DNA of 64,000 bases, from NCBI GenBank assembly GCA_018881555.1, contig JACAXG010000007.1, positions 9,128,935-9,192,934 of the forward strand. Direction: 5' to 3'. Shown one piece after another: positions 43,601 to 56,100 of this stretch; position 1 is the stretch's first letter; the number at the start of each line of letters is the position of its first letter. The translations under genes and the position numbers were made by a program. The notes below the pieces were generated by a model. That model searched no databases. It was not told the origin of the DNA and saw only the letters and a program-made list of their open reading frames with translations. The stretch comes from Amblyornis subalaris (lineage: Eukaryota > Chordata > Aves > Passeriformes > Ptilonorhynchidae).

Positions 43601-44220
43601 TACGTTTTTCCTATGCATTCAACATTCCTCATCCAAGTGAGGGTTGGTTTCTTGGGTTTTTTTCCTTTTTCTGGTGTTTTTTTCTGGTTGTGGGGTTTTT
43701 TCCCCCCATGGCTTTCGCCTATGTGCTTTTCTACTTGGGACTGACATTACCAATTGATTTCACATAACGCACACAGGACAGCCTAAATATGTATTTCTGT
43801 CTGTGGATGTAGGGTTTGGACATTAAAATCAATGCCTTGGAGGTGAAAGGCTTCATCGTCCATAAATAACTCTTGAGCTGCTCATTTCAGCTCCTCAAAT
43901 AGAGTATCAACAATGGAGTGTGTCATTTGGAAGATGAAATGTGAAAATACACATGCTATGCTCACATGCTGAAGTTTCCTCAGCTGGAGGGAATTCTAAT
44001 GGAAATGGGGAATGACAGTGCATTTGTATCTTCACACAAAAAGGAGATTTTAAATTTTTTTTAATAATAAAGAAATACCTGTGATAATTTTAGCCCATTA
44101 TTGAATAATGAATAATAGATGAATAATCACATGCTGTGTAAACAACTCGGGGTTACACCAGCAAACAGTGCAAATTTCCAGTTTGAAATGAGCAAGTCAA
44201 GTGTGGGACAGGTTAGTCCA
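37650..44220. other. Gene desert upstream of LSM6
   Basis: AT-rich sequence with poly-T runs near 37937-37954 and 38028-38039, and a CT-rich tract at 39657-39682. I see no exons with supporting splice signals and recognisable protein. It is probably the start of the LSM6-ZNF827 intergenic interval, judged from mammalian synteny. Confidence 0.5.
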
Positions 44221-44224
44221 GAGA

Positions 44225-44400
44225 TGGAGAAGCTGTTCTCACCTCTGCTGCTGAGCTGCTCCCAAATGTTAACACAGGTCATCTCACCTCTCTGTGTCTC
44301 ACCTTCTCCTCTGTAAAACAAGAAGAATGGTTTATCTAAAGTGCTTTCAGATCAATGGATGAAAACTTTATGTAATAGCAAGGTATTATTAATATCCTAA
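44225..44400 (+). mobile_element. Ancient MIR-like SINE
   Basis: The run 'cacctctctgtgtctcacct', 'ctcctctgtaaaac' and then 'gtgctttcagatcaatggat' and 'caaggtattatta' follows the MIR consensus core and tail. It is heavily diverged, as expected for a very old amniote SINE. Confidence 0.65.
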
Positions 44401-45902
44401 TGATGCCATGAGAGAAAATGATCAATAATTATTTATATTTTTCTTTGCTGTTTAGGAGGTATTCATCTACTGACTATGTTTTCTACAGTCATATGCACAA
44501 CAGCTGAGTGTTGTCACTGTCTGGCAGAACATACAAGTCTTTTTGTATCTACATGATATAAAGATGAAAAACAGGTTAAACTCTAGTATGTCATTTCTCT
44601 CAAGGCTAGAGGGCCCAAGTAAAAGGAAAATCTAATGATTTACTGCATGAGCAAGTGCAAAATCTATGCATTAATGTATTCTACAGGACTGTGTATTTAT
44701 GCTTTACTCGTACTATTTTTCAAGCTTAATTTTTTAGGAACTAAAATAAAAAAGATTGCTTTCAAAAAATTGCACCACATCAAGTAACCTATGTTTAAGG
44801 AATCATGTATTTATTTTTAAAGTAACCTCATTACAACCCAACCACTTTTTCCTTTTGACAGTAAAGCAGAGTGCTTATCTTCCATATTTTCATAATGAAA
44901 GCTCCCAAGCACAGGATACTGTGGCAGATTTACAGCCTGCGAGCAGCAGAACTGACAGGCATTTTAATATGAAAGGAGATATGATGTCTTTAATGTACAG
45001 TGATGTCACTTCTAACAAGGTAGAAGCGTGCTTTTTGCACTGCAATCACCATAAGAAGTGAAACCTGTCTGCTTCAGGAGTCACCTTTTAACCCAGGAAA
45101 AGGTCACAAATAATAGAAAAAAGACGGGACTCTGCTTACTCAGGTGGAAGGGCACACTGACGTTGGAGGAGCAAGGCTATTGTGGATGTGCATTATCTCC
45201 AGGAAGTTGAAGCTACAAATAGTCTAGCTAGGGCTAACCTTGAGAACAGAAAAGGAAAGGATAATGAAAATCCTCAAGGGAGTGTTAAACTGAAAGCTAG
45301 ATTGCCTGTTGACCACCCTTTTTCCTTTTATCCAGCATTGATTGGACCTAATAACTTGAAAGTGATATTGGCAGCAATATAGTCCACCATTAGCTGGACA
45401 CATGATTATTTCATTGAGGGAAAGGACAGGAACCAGTACCAAAACTTAAGTATTTAATTTTATGTTAGACTAGAGAATTTACTACTTTGTCCAGGAAATA
45501 TTTGCCAGTGATTTTAAAGCCTGATTTAAAATGTGCATTTCTTGAATGTGCTTCCAGCTTCTGACCAAAAGCTTTTATCATGTCATTCTGAAGATGCAGC
45601 GTTCTTAAACATCATATACAAGAGCATAAGATTAAAAGGCCATAAAATAACAAGAAATCTCAGGGTCCAATAAGTACGTTGTGTTAGCATTAGGCTGGTG
45701 ACAGGAAATTAAAATATGTGGTCATATATATAGATATAGATATCTCCTCAAGAGAATTGCTTCCTCTAAACTAAAATTTCAGAAAATCAACTTTGGATGT
45801 TATATCCTTTGGTATTTTGGCAGTTTGATCTTGAAGGGATTGCAATAAGGAGGAAAATAACAACACAAGAAGTAATTACATTGTTTTCTATTATCTTTGC
45901 AG

Positions 45903-46003
45903 ATATCTTAATTTTAAAAGAAAATGGTTTTCAGGAGGGTCTTCTCATCCTCCTCCATCATCTCCTCACCAGGGTGTTGGAGCACAGGAACAGTGATATT
46001 CAG
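45903..46003 (+). other. Exon-like segment with good splice borders
   Basis: A strong acceptor ('ttctattatctttgcag') and a consensus donor (TTCAG/GTAAGG) bracket 101 bp that is open in one frame (NGFQEGLLILLHHLLTRVLE). No family is recognised. It could be an exon of an unannotated non-coding RNA or a chance pairing of sites. Confidence 0.2.
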
Positions 46004-46009
46004 GTAAGG

Positions 46010-49000
46010 TAAAACAAATCACAGTGTGGAACAATTTGTACAGTGTTATGCCCAAAATGAAGCATGGATGTCACTACAGCTGCATATCTGTGTGTCCTGC
46101 AAAATCAGAAATGATGGTTAACCTCATGAAGACGCCTGTAATATTCCACAGCTAGTCCTGTGATGTTTTGAATTTAATTTTTGTAAATTAGTATATTCTT
46201 AGAGATGATGTGATTGGTTTTAATTTACTGTGAAACAAATGTTTCCCTTCATCCCTCTTCAAAATGGAGGGAAGAGAAATTGCAAATTCAAGTTTACATA
46301 TAGAAATAATCAACTCACATTTCAGTAGACACTCTCAGAAATACTGGCAGTATCAGTGAATTCTTCTCCCCATTTTAAGCCTGCTCTTCCAACAGCAAAG
46401 GAACATTTAAAAGACAAGCCCTGTGTATGCTTAGAGATATGATAATATTTTAATTATATTTTCCAAAAAGTAAGAATAGTGGGAAATGAGATACGTTGTG
46501 ATTCTGTTGTAGATCCACAGATCCCTGAAAAAAATGTTTTAAAAATTTTGATGTCACAAATGTAAGGTAATGGTTTGAAAGGTCCTGTAATAATTTTTAA
46601 AGGTCCTGTGTCTGGAGAGGAAAGCAGCTTGACAGACACAAGTCGTGAACTGCTTCACTTTCCACGCTACCTTATATCTGTCAATATATTGGTTATGGAG
46701 CTCTGCCGAGGCCAGTCTCCAAAGGCAGACTGTCACATTTCTCAAAAGATAAAACATCCCTAAGGGTACAAAGAATTCAGGGACACAGGCTGATAGACAG
46801 GAGCAGCACTGCAACTCTAACATTTTATGGCTGAGTTCAACGAGTGAGCCCTTTAAAGGATAATTGAATTGATGAAAGGCTTGCAGTTGCCCCGATTAAG
46901 CTTGTTCCTCCTCCATATGTAAGACTCAGGACAGTTTAAGGAAAAATTGAAGAAGAAATTCAGGAGAGAGATATTCATAAGCTCTTTGAAAATTGGTCTC
47001 ACATGAAAAGCTTGCCATTCATGTTACATGTGCCGTTTGTCCACACAAAGAATCCTGTTGTCCAAGAAGCGCTGTTTGCAGCAGCCTTCTTTTTTCCTAA
47101 CTAAGGATTTGTAAATATTTTTAGAANATGTCTTGCTGCTTCATGACTCATTCCCCTTACGATCTTTGGTATTTTTCCCATTTGTGATCATGTAGCATCC
47201 CTGTGGCATATGGTCACCTGGGAAAGTATTATTAGGGAAGAAATTAAGGAATTTTAGCTATTTTTAACAAATCTTGGAAGGCAGAAATGTGGAAGAAGAG
47301 CCACATCAAAGCANAATTTTTTGATCTACTGCATTATATCAACGTGTCTTGTTTGTTTGTGCTTTCCATGATGTATCTCTCTATTGTATCTTTATTCATA
47401 ACTGAATTGAAAATTGTCTGGGGAATCTGCTTTGCCTCTGCATGTGCTTATCCAGTGCCAAGTGCAGGAGGGCAATGGTCAATGACAAGGACCATTAGGT
47501 GCTATGATAATACAATTTTTAAATAAGTATATTGGACCAGGAGCTCATAATTTCCTGCTGATGAAAGAGAAAATAAGGGCTCCTGCTGAACAGCCAGGAG
47601 ATATTTAACCAAATACTTAGGTAAGCAGGACACACCTTCAAGTATGATCTAATTCTTCAAGCCTAAACTTAGATTTAGCACTGGAAGTGTTAGCAGCAGG
47701 ATGCCATGGCAGTGNGAGGGTACAGCCAGAAGCAGGACTTATTTTTTACAGTTCAGCAGTGGATCATGTCCTGTGTGAAGTTCAGAAAGTTATCATGAGA
47801 TCTCTTAAACAATCTTAATAGAAATTAACTTCCACAAACACAACTTTTTATTTATGAGCACTAGCTACGGTTGGCTACTACAGAATAGAGCTGCAACAAC
47901 TTAGAGATTTCAGATTTGTGACAGGACCTCCAGATTGCCGTCTTTTCACTCTGTCAGGTTTAAGGGTGATGACTGGAAATAGGCCAAGTTCAATCACTTT
48001 TTATACTGTATGCCTGTTATCCTTCAGCTGTTAAGACATTAAGGGAATGGGGCACTCAATTTATACCTGAGCCTATAACTAATCAATACGATCAACAGAA
48101 TGGAAGCCAATTATTTTCAACATAAACTCCATGGTTTGCCTGTACAAAAGCTTCATTTTTTGGAACANTTAATTTCCAAATTTCACCTCTAGAGACAGCA
48201 AGCTCCCAAGAGAATCTAATGCTGACATCTTAACTTGACAGTGCCTATGGTTTCATTTGTTCTTGGGCTGCACAGACAGACAACATCCTTGCTAGATCAG
48301 GGCAGTCAGATGTGGCCAGCTAATCTGCGGTAATCACTTTGAGCCTCATGTAAGTAACTTAATATGGCTTACAAGTTACTAGACTTGGCTAGCNTGCTTA
48401 CACTCTGTCCCTAAATATATATATGTATGTGTATACACTGAGTATTTTGGTAGATTTTTATAGGAAAAAAATATATTTCATTCACAGTTTATTTTTATTT
48501 ATGTGTATGTTTAGTGCAATTGCATATTTACACTACTCTCACAGGTTCATGAAATATTATACCATATGCTTAAATATTTAATTTTTTTTCTTTAAATGAG
48601 GCTGGGTTATAACTGGAATTTTTTTTTCTTCCAACCAAACTGTTTTTGGATTCCTTCCACACATGTGGCATCGTTCGCCATTCTGTTTAATTAACCAGAT
48701 TGGTGAGAATGTTTGATTTTTTTAAAGCACTTTCCCTTTATGGAGAATTAGAGGTCATAGCTGGAAAACTGGCCATCCGAGCTCAGTCATTTCCAAGTAT
48801 TTTGTTAATTTTTCCTGGTTAATGGTCCTTTCAAATTCAGATTGCACAGTTACTTCAGACTTGCATCAAACACTCCTCAGAAATAGCAGCCCACAGTGGG
48901 AAAAGATAACCTATTTCCTTCAAGCACTGCAGCTCTATCTGTGAACTATTGGCATCACATGAAGATTGATTAAAGTTCTGCCCGACACCTAATGGGCAAA

Positions 49001-50030
49001 AGAAAAAAATAAAAATTTCCCTCCTTNCCTATCAAAGGATAGCTATCTCGAGTTCTAGCTGCTGGTCTCTGAGGTCTGAAACTGCCTGATTCTGCTTATC
49101 AATTAGGGTGTCAGTGTTTGGAACAACATCCAGAGGGTGATGGTAATGAGGAACCACAGTCCTGGCTCCAGGGGAACACATTAGTATTAACCTCAGTGCT
49201 GGGTCATGCACTGTCCCCTTTAATGCATTCCCAGGCAGGTGCATCTTGAGCTGAAGAGTAACGTAACCTTTTCTACCTTATCATGTCAGGTGACAAATTT
49301 AAACCACAGTGGACTGAAAAAGGCTTGCTCAGCACTACAGATAATTTAATTCCTCAGTCATCTTTCCTCTTTATCTCCTGTTGATGTGCTCCAGACTATA
49401 AAACAATGATAGGGACCATGTTCAGATAAACATAAACCTTATGAAGGTGTACAGTGGGCTTTGTGCCGTTCCTCTTGTTCACCTCTGTGAACTGCAGAAT
49501 GGGGTGCTGTTGGTGAGGGGATAAGGGATGAACCTGGAGTGATCTGTGCTTTGGGGTCCACCTGTCTGTGTGTGACAGACCTCCTTCCAAAGCCCCAGCA
49601 GCCTTGCCCTGCCTAATGTGCAGCCCACGGGGTTTTGTGGGGTGCTCTTGGTTGTGAATGGGGATATATGAGTTTGACCTAGTCCTTTTCTGCAGGGTAT
49701 GATTCTGCCAGTCTCTGTTTCCTTGGAGTTTCTATTTTTAAATATCATATGCATGTCTCCAGAAAATTACCCTGTTAAGCTTATAATGAAAAGTTTCCTG
49801 GGAACCACCACCTTTTTATCTGTTCCACAATGGTCTCACTCATAAAATAAGCTTGAAATATTTCTCTTCAGGTTTTGGAGGATAAAAGCAGTTTATTTCA
49901 TTAGCCATCAGTCAGGAACCAAACAGCTCATAGATCTNAAAGTGCTGAATCCAGCTATCATAATTTATGGTTGGGAGGCATCATGATTCAGTCAAATATG
50001 CTGCTTCCCTAAGAGTTACATAAGAATTAC
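46010..50030. other. AT-rich intergenic sequence
   Basis: No supported gene or RNA. Short TA-rich tracts occur near 45725-45745 and 48416-48440, and a T-run near 48582. Confidence 0.5.
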
Positions 50031-50034
50031 CACT

Positions 50035-50155
50035 TTGATGCTTCTTTGGATCTTGGATAAGCCACCTAAACATTTTGTGACTCAGCTTCCCCTTTTATAA
50101 AAAGTGCATAATGGGACATATAGTGTCATTGTAAAATGCTTGGAGGCAGTGACAG
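50035..50155 (+). mobile_element. Ancient MIR-like SINE fragment
   Basis: The order 'cttggataagccacctaaac', 'gtgactcagcttcccctttt' and 'gtaaaatgcttggaggcagt' follows the MIR core consensus in diverged form. Confidence 0.55.
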
Positions 50156-50471
50156 GGCCTCTTTGCTACAGTAACAATAGCAGCGATTTCTGAGGCAGGA
50201 CAACAGTGAGATGCACATTTAACCCCAGCCAGAAATTCGGCCCCACTCGCTCCCTCCCTCCTGGTGGGATGGGAGAGAGAATTTGGAAGGGTAAAAGTGA
50301 GAAAATTCATGGATTGAGATAAAGGCAGTTTAATAGGTAAAGCAAAAGCCACAGGTGCAAGCAAAGCCAAACAAGGAATTCATTCACCACTTCCCAAGGG
50401 CAGACAGATGTTCAGCCATGCCCAGGAAAGCCGGGCTCCATCATGCATAACAGTGACTTGGGAAGACAAAT

Positions 50472-50516
50472 TTCCTTCCTTCCTTCCTTCCTTCCTTCCT
50501 TCCTTCCTTCCTTCCT
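50472..50516. repeat. (TTCC)n microsatellite
   Basis: About eleven tandem TTCC units, nearly perfect, hence likely polymorphic. Confidence 0.95.
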
Positions 50517-51818
50517 CTCCAGTTTTATCTGCTGAGCATGACTCCGTATGTTATGGGATATCCCTTGGGTCAGTTGGGGTCAGTTGTCCTGGCTGTGTCC
50601 CCTCCCAATTCCCTGTGCACCCTCAGCCCACTCGCTGCTGGGGTGAGGCAGAAAAGGCCTTGGCTCTGTGTGAGCCCTGCTCAGCAGTGAGGAAAACATT
50701 TCTGTGTTATCAACACTGTCTCCAGCACAAATCCAAAACATGGACCTACATCTTTTCATAACTATGAAAAGAGTTAAGTTCCCCAAGGCAAAACCAGCAC
50801 ACCTGCTCTGCTGGGAACATGGAGAGAAGCAAGTCTNTTGAGCAGCAGCCAAGGCTACCAAAGCTTGGTGATGCCAGAGAGTACCTGTAGCCGCTAGACT
50901 ATCCAGGATACTGCCTTCCACTGCCTCTGGAAGGCCAACCAGATGCAGTGACCTGACACTAAGGAAAGGAAAGCAAAGCTCTCTCCTAATAGCAAAGATC
51001 ATTAGTGGGTGTCTAAAGGGGAATTCTTGTTGCGACATTGATTTATGCAGTCTTTTAATTGCATTAAAATAGGTGTAGCCAGTCAGATGTTTGCAGTAGA
51101 GTAAGCTTTTATGAGGCCAGACTAATGAATGAGCCCCTCTGCACCCTCTGAAATCGTTTGAGTCCCTCCCTTGTGTATACACGGAAATTACAGCAGCAGC
51201 CACAGCACCGGCGTGGCAGTGCCTGGAGAACAGTCCAGTGCAGACCCATCAGTCAATGTCCTATTGATATACTGAAAAAAATGGAGCGATAGTGTGACAG
51301 TGCTAAAATGTTGCCCTGGTTTTTTGTTTGTGCATTTTTCTAGAGCTAATGTAATTTCAATGATATCCTTTATATTTAAGTATTATTAATAACCATGTGT
51401 TTTATTAAATTAAAGATGTGCTGGAAGTGTCAGTCATCTTTATGCCTGTGGTACAATGGAAAGGGCTGCAGTAGATCCACGTGGAGCCCAAAAGCCAGCT
51501 AAGAGATCCTGAAAGAAGGTTCAGTTAGTGGAGGGAGGTCCACAGCAAGAAAAACATGCTAATGCTCTAAAGTTCTTCATCCCGACCCTCCCATTCACTT
51601 ATGCACGTTAGAGACAGACATACAGTCACTGCTGAAACTGAGGAGGATAAGCAATGGCTTTTCAGACATGATCTATTCCTGGTAGCTGATGATTGATTTT
51701 AGACGTTTGAGTGAATGTGCCTACCTTTTTTTATAGTGATAGAATCGTTTCTGGTGCATAAAAGTGTTGCATTACATTGCCACATTTCTAGAGTGCAGAG
51801 GCAGCAATAGCTGTATTT

Positions 51819-52062
51819 CAGGTGCCCTTCTTAATCATTCAGATCCAAGAAAAGAACATGCCTTTGAGCTGCCTGGGGGACAGCGTGATTGGCATCAAGT
51901 ATGAGCACACCTCCTGCCCAGGCTGTGGGCCCGAGGTCAGTGAGAAGCTGGTGCTGATCAATGCCACCCGGACAGAGCTGCCAATAACAAAAGAAATCCG
52001 TGGCAGGAGAGGGTTGTGCCTCACACCACAAAGTGCCTCTTGTAACAGCAATGCTGTGCCCT
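51819..52062 (+). other. Coding-like open segment, unrecognised
   Basis: After a plausible acceptor near 51811-51820 ('tagctgtatttcagg'), a frame stays open for about 80 codons to TGA. From 51865 to 52015 it has GC-rich third positions and a balanced protein-like make-up (LGDSVIGIKYEHTSCPGCGP, then EKLVLINATRTELPITKEI), in sharp contrast to AT-rich flanks. Two Cys-X2-Cys residues are visible. I cannot name the family. It may be an exon of an unannotated gene, a decayed gene or an unusual retrocopy. Confidence 0.35.
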
Positions 52063-52611
52063 GAGTGGACAAGTCATGGGCTAAGGAATGAGACGGCTTC
52101 CGTTTTTAGGATGATAGAATGCGATTGTTTGTCAAAACTAGTGGGCTGTGCATTCGGTTATTTTGTAACAGCAGTGTCAAGTGTTCNGCTTGTTATGATT
52201 ATGTTGTGTAACACCAGAAAAAGTACAGAGCTGACAGCTAAATTTGTTTGCTAACTATAACCTTTACCATGATCCAAGAAGTGTTTATCTTGCCCCATAT
52301 CAGTACTTTACTCATCATAAAACTACTCTTTGGCTATGCAGAATTACACATAAGCACTTTTTCTTTCTTCTGCATCTATACAACACTTTGTGGAGAGCAG
52401 TGTCAGCAGCACTGTATGAACAGGATTCGGGAGTGACAGACACCTCCTCTTACCTCTGCTGCTGCAACTCTTAGCAGCCTGATTCAAATCCACCTGAAGT
52501 TTTNACAAAAGGCTTCCATTTGTTTCACTGATCTCTGCAAGAAGTCCCCAGAGACATCTGTCAACCTTTTAGAAAAGAATTGTCCAATAACGGGAGTCCC
52601 ACTTTGGTCAG

Positions 52612-53002
52612 TCAGGGACTGATCCTTAAATGGTTGTCTCCAACCTTTTTGGATCATGTACCCCTATCAGCAAAAAAATGCACCCCCACTATATGACAAT
52701 CATTTATTTATTTACAAGTTATATGTATTATAAAACATGCACAAAATAGAAATTAAAAAAGGATGACTCAAAGATGAAATAGATTAAATTATTTTTAAAA
52801 AATTATTTATCAATGAGACACACATAAAGAATTTCTTTCTTCGTCCCAATGGGCTGCCTTGTTTGCACCCCGGTTTGGAGTCCATCGTCTTAAAAAGGCC
52901 ATTCGTTGGCAGTGGCAACTTTGCATCGTGTACCACCCAGAAGCTATTTATNTACAGCTCCTTGTATGTGCACCACTGTTTGGGAACCACTTATTTATGT
53001 AA
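52612..53002. mobile_element. Ancient non-autonomous hAT-like DNA transposon
   Basis: The left end 'ggttgtctccaacctttttg' and the right end, whose reverse complement reads 'agtggttcccaaacagtggt', resemble the terminal inverted repeats of hAT/Charlie-type elements. A 'catgtacccctatca' block follows the left end, as in related amniote elements. No transposase is present. The 8-bp target duplication is not clear. Confidence 0.6.
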
Positions 53003-53029
53003 CTGGCAAGTTTGAACAGTTTACAATAT

Positions 53030-53110
53030 TATCCATGGCAAAACCCTTCTCAGTTTCTCCACCTGTAAAATGGAAAAAACCCCAGGGAATTTAAGGAGGT
53101 TACACAGCCT
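53030..53110 (+). mobile_element. MIR-like SINE fragment
   Basis: The blocks 'tctcagtttctccacctgta', then 'aaatgg' and 'ggaggttacac' match the conserved MIR core, diverged. It lies just beyond the hAT-like element. Confidence 0.5.
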
Positions 53111-53119
53111 GCCAAGGTT

Positions 53120-56100
53120 TTTTGAGAAGGTGACTATAAGACTGCTACTGCTTTGAGTCTTACAGTGTGCTAAACATTGTAGCATATGTGTTTCCTGGAC
53201 AAAAATTATCCTGGCCAAAGTATGGAGGTTAACAAATGAGCCTGATACTACCCTTTTACATCATAAGAATGATCTCATAGTTATATTAATTTAAGTTATG
53301 ATGCCAGAACCATGCTTCTTCCACAAACTAAATGATTCAGTAGAGAATTGTAATAAAAAGAGGTTATCTGTCAGATTATGGTTTAAGTAGAGTTAAGCCA
53401 AATTTTGGACTCAACCATGAAAAGCAGCTGTAGTCAGCCTTGGTTTAAATTCAGCATCATCTGAAAATCTGCTTTTATTTTGCTTTGATTTTTCTTTTCC
53501 TAATGACCATTAATTATGGATGTGAACTTTTCTTTGTCTGGATATGTGTAAATATTTTGAAGTGTCTGTTCACTGATTCCCATTATGTTTGAACTCTGCT
53601 TATTGAGAGAGAAAACATGGGCCAAGTTTCATAAGGTTGTCTCTCCTGTGCTCCTGACTCTTGAGCTGATTCCACTGGAATGCTGTTCCAAGAGAACATT
53701 CGTACTGCTTTACCCTGTTTGCACATACCCTGGCCTCCTTAATTTTCCTCCCCAGAGCATATTATTAAACATATCAGAACTAAATACATTAATTTTTCAA
53801 TAAGAAAATCCCAAATAAAATTAATTTACCTGATTGTTAAGGTATCTGAAAAAGTCACAATTATTTTAGGAAAGGCACAATTTCCNGACGTAAAAAATAT
53901 TCAACGTGTATGAAAGCTGCTCACCTAAATGTCACTCTGAAATTCTGAAATCTCGTTTATAATTATCTTTCCCTTCTGTGTTTTATGACCTTAGGACAGA
54001 GAACATGTCTATTTAATGTCTACATTAAAATGTAGCATGTCTACATTGAAATATTCAGTTACTATTGGCCACTGTAAGATCAAATGATCACTAACTTCCT
54101 CAGATTTTGCCTTTATATTAAAATTATTATAATCCCATTTTTTTCAAGGAAACATTGATTTAGGTGAACATCCTAAGACAATATTTAAAGGTGGATTTCT
54201 TCTTTTTTAATATATGCTATTTGTTGCATGCAAATGAGGTAATATAGGGAAAAGAGGCACAGCTGTGGCGTGTTACCACCTTGTTGACATTACCATAACC
54301 AGCTTGCTCAAAAGGTAAAAAAAAGGTTGAGATAATATAGGACACCACAGAATACAAAGTCTCAACTCCACACAATATGAAGTCACTGAGTTAACATTAA
54401 AGACTTCGGAATGAAACATTGGTGTAAGAAGACCACCACAACAAAGGGTTGGAAATATTCTCTCTTGCCATTTGAAATTTGTTCACAGGAGAACAGCTGG
54501 NGTCTGTCCCACCATCAGCTCAAACATGAGTTCACCACTCCCTAGATGGGAGTGCAGTAGAAATCAACTCCGTAATGCCTTGTCTTCTGCTGTCACAGGA
54601 GCTCTGTCATCATACTGGACTTCATCTACCAAATCAATGTGGTGAATAATCCATACAACAGGAAAGGATGGCATTTAACTGTAACTGGTTTATCCATGGC
54701 TGGAACAAGGCTTACCTAGAAGCTCAGTTCAAAAAATCGCCCAAGCAGAAGTGAAAGAAAAGCGTTGCTTGGGTAAAATTAATGAAACCAATTAACTCAG
54801 ANCTGTGCATTTTGGAAGAAGGCAATGAGAGATCTCTGCAAATTCTAGAAGGCCAGCAATCCTCATCTAGAATATTTTTTTCATGTAAGTGCGTGCGCGC
54901 GTGTGTGTGTGTATTATATATGTGAAATACATATACATTTGTCTATGTGTTTATACTAAAAGCATAGCATTTGCATATGCAAGAGTAACCCCCAGTTAGT
55001 GCTGACNTATTGGTAGCAATAAGAAAGTGAGCAGGTGACTTGCTCTTAGCAATGTCGTATTTGTCCCTTTGTCAGCCTTGACTAGAGCAGCAGCAGTTTA
55101 CTGTCACTGCCATCAGGGTCAGCAGATCTTGGATCTTATGGGCAACTTATTGTTCCTTACACACATATTTAGAACCATTACCATGCAATATTAATTTTGA
55201 TTTTAAAAGCGTCCTGTAACTTCAGTAATACATATAACATTTACACATAAATAACCTTTGCGTCTGAATCTAGGTCAGCTCATTGTCTCTGTCAGGAAAA
55301 ATGTACCTAATACCTGTTTATGTCAGATTGAGGAAACTGATCTTAGCCACCTTGAACTGTTGCCTTTGAAGGCAGAGGTTGTCAAGTCTTTCTGTCTGCA
55401 ACAATCTGACACAAAGGAAGAACCTCTAGCAAGTTGATCGTATTTATCCATCTTTCAAGCAGATGCCCAGGCTGTGGATTTCATCTCTTACTCTGCAGGA
55501 GCATTTTGCAGCCAATATATACCTGCAGGATGCACAGGCACAGAGCTGNCGAAGACTCACCAGGTTCCTGAAACCACACATATTTAAGTATGACAGTAGA
55601 TCTGCTGAAGTAATTGTGACTATTTGCATAAAGGCAACTNTTTTCAGATTTGGGACTGTGCTGGTTAGCATCAAGTTTAATACTACAAAAGCAATAGACT
55701 AGTTTGATTCCAGATCTTTTATATGTTGAATTGTGTAATGTGAAATGGTTTGGACAAAAAGGCTTGAATCAACTTGCAATAACACATGGAAGAGTTCATG
55801 CTATGTCAGTNAGAATGAGGAAAAATAACCCATTTTAACAATCATTTTGTAAAAGGAAAAAACACCCAAATAGAAGTTTATTCCAGTTCATCATAACCAG
55901 ATGTGATGTATAGTGCACCATATTTTCCTTTCTTAAAAAAAAAAAAATTGTGGGCTAGATAAAATTCTATTACTGTACTTGTTTTCAGTACCAAAAATAC
56001 GTCCTTGATTAGATAGCCTCAGTCACAAACAGTAACATATATTTTCCTGCCACTTGTTAATACAAACAATGCTGTGTTAGGACCACATTGGAACAGAGAT

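Noticed and set aside
50472..50516. TTCC array as a CRISPR-like or functional repeat
   Set aside because: It is a simple tetranucleotide microsatellite with no spacers.
51819..54715. Resemblance of the exon-like pieces to CatSper auxiliary subunits
   Set aside because: Only a vague similarity in style; no diagnostic motif, and CatSper genes are reported lost in birds.
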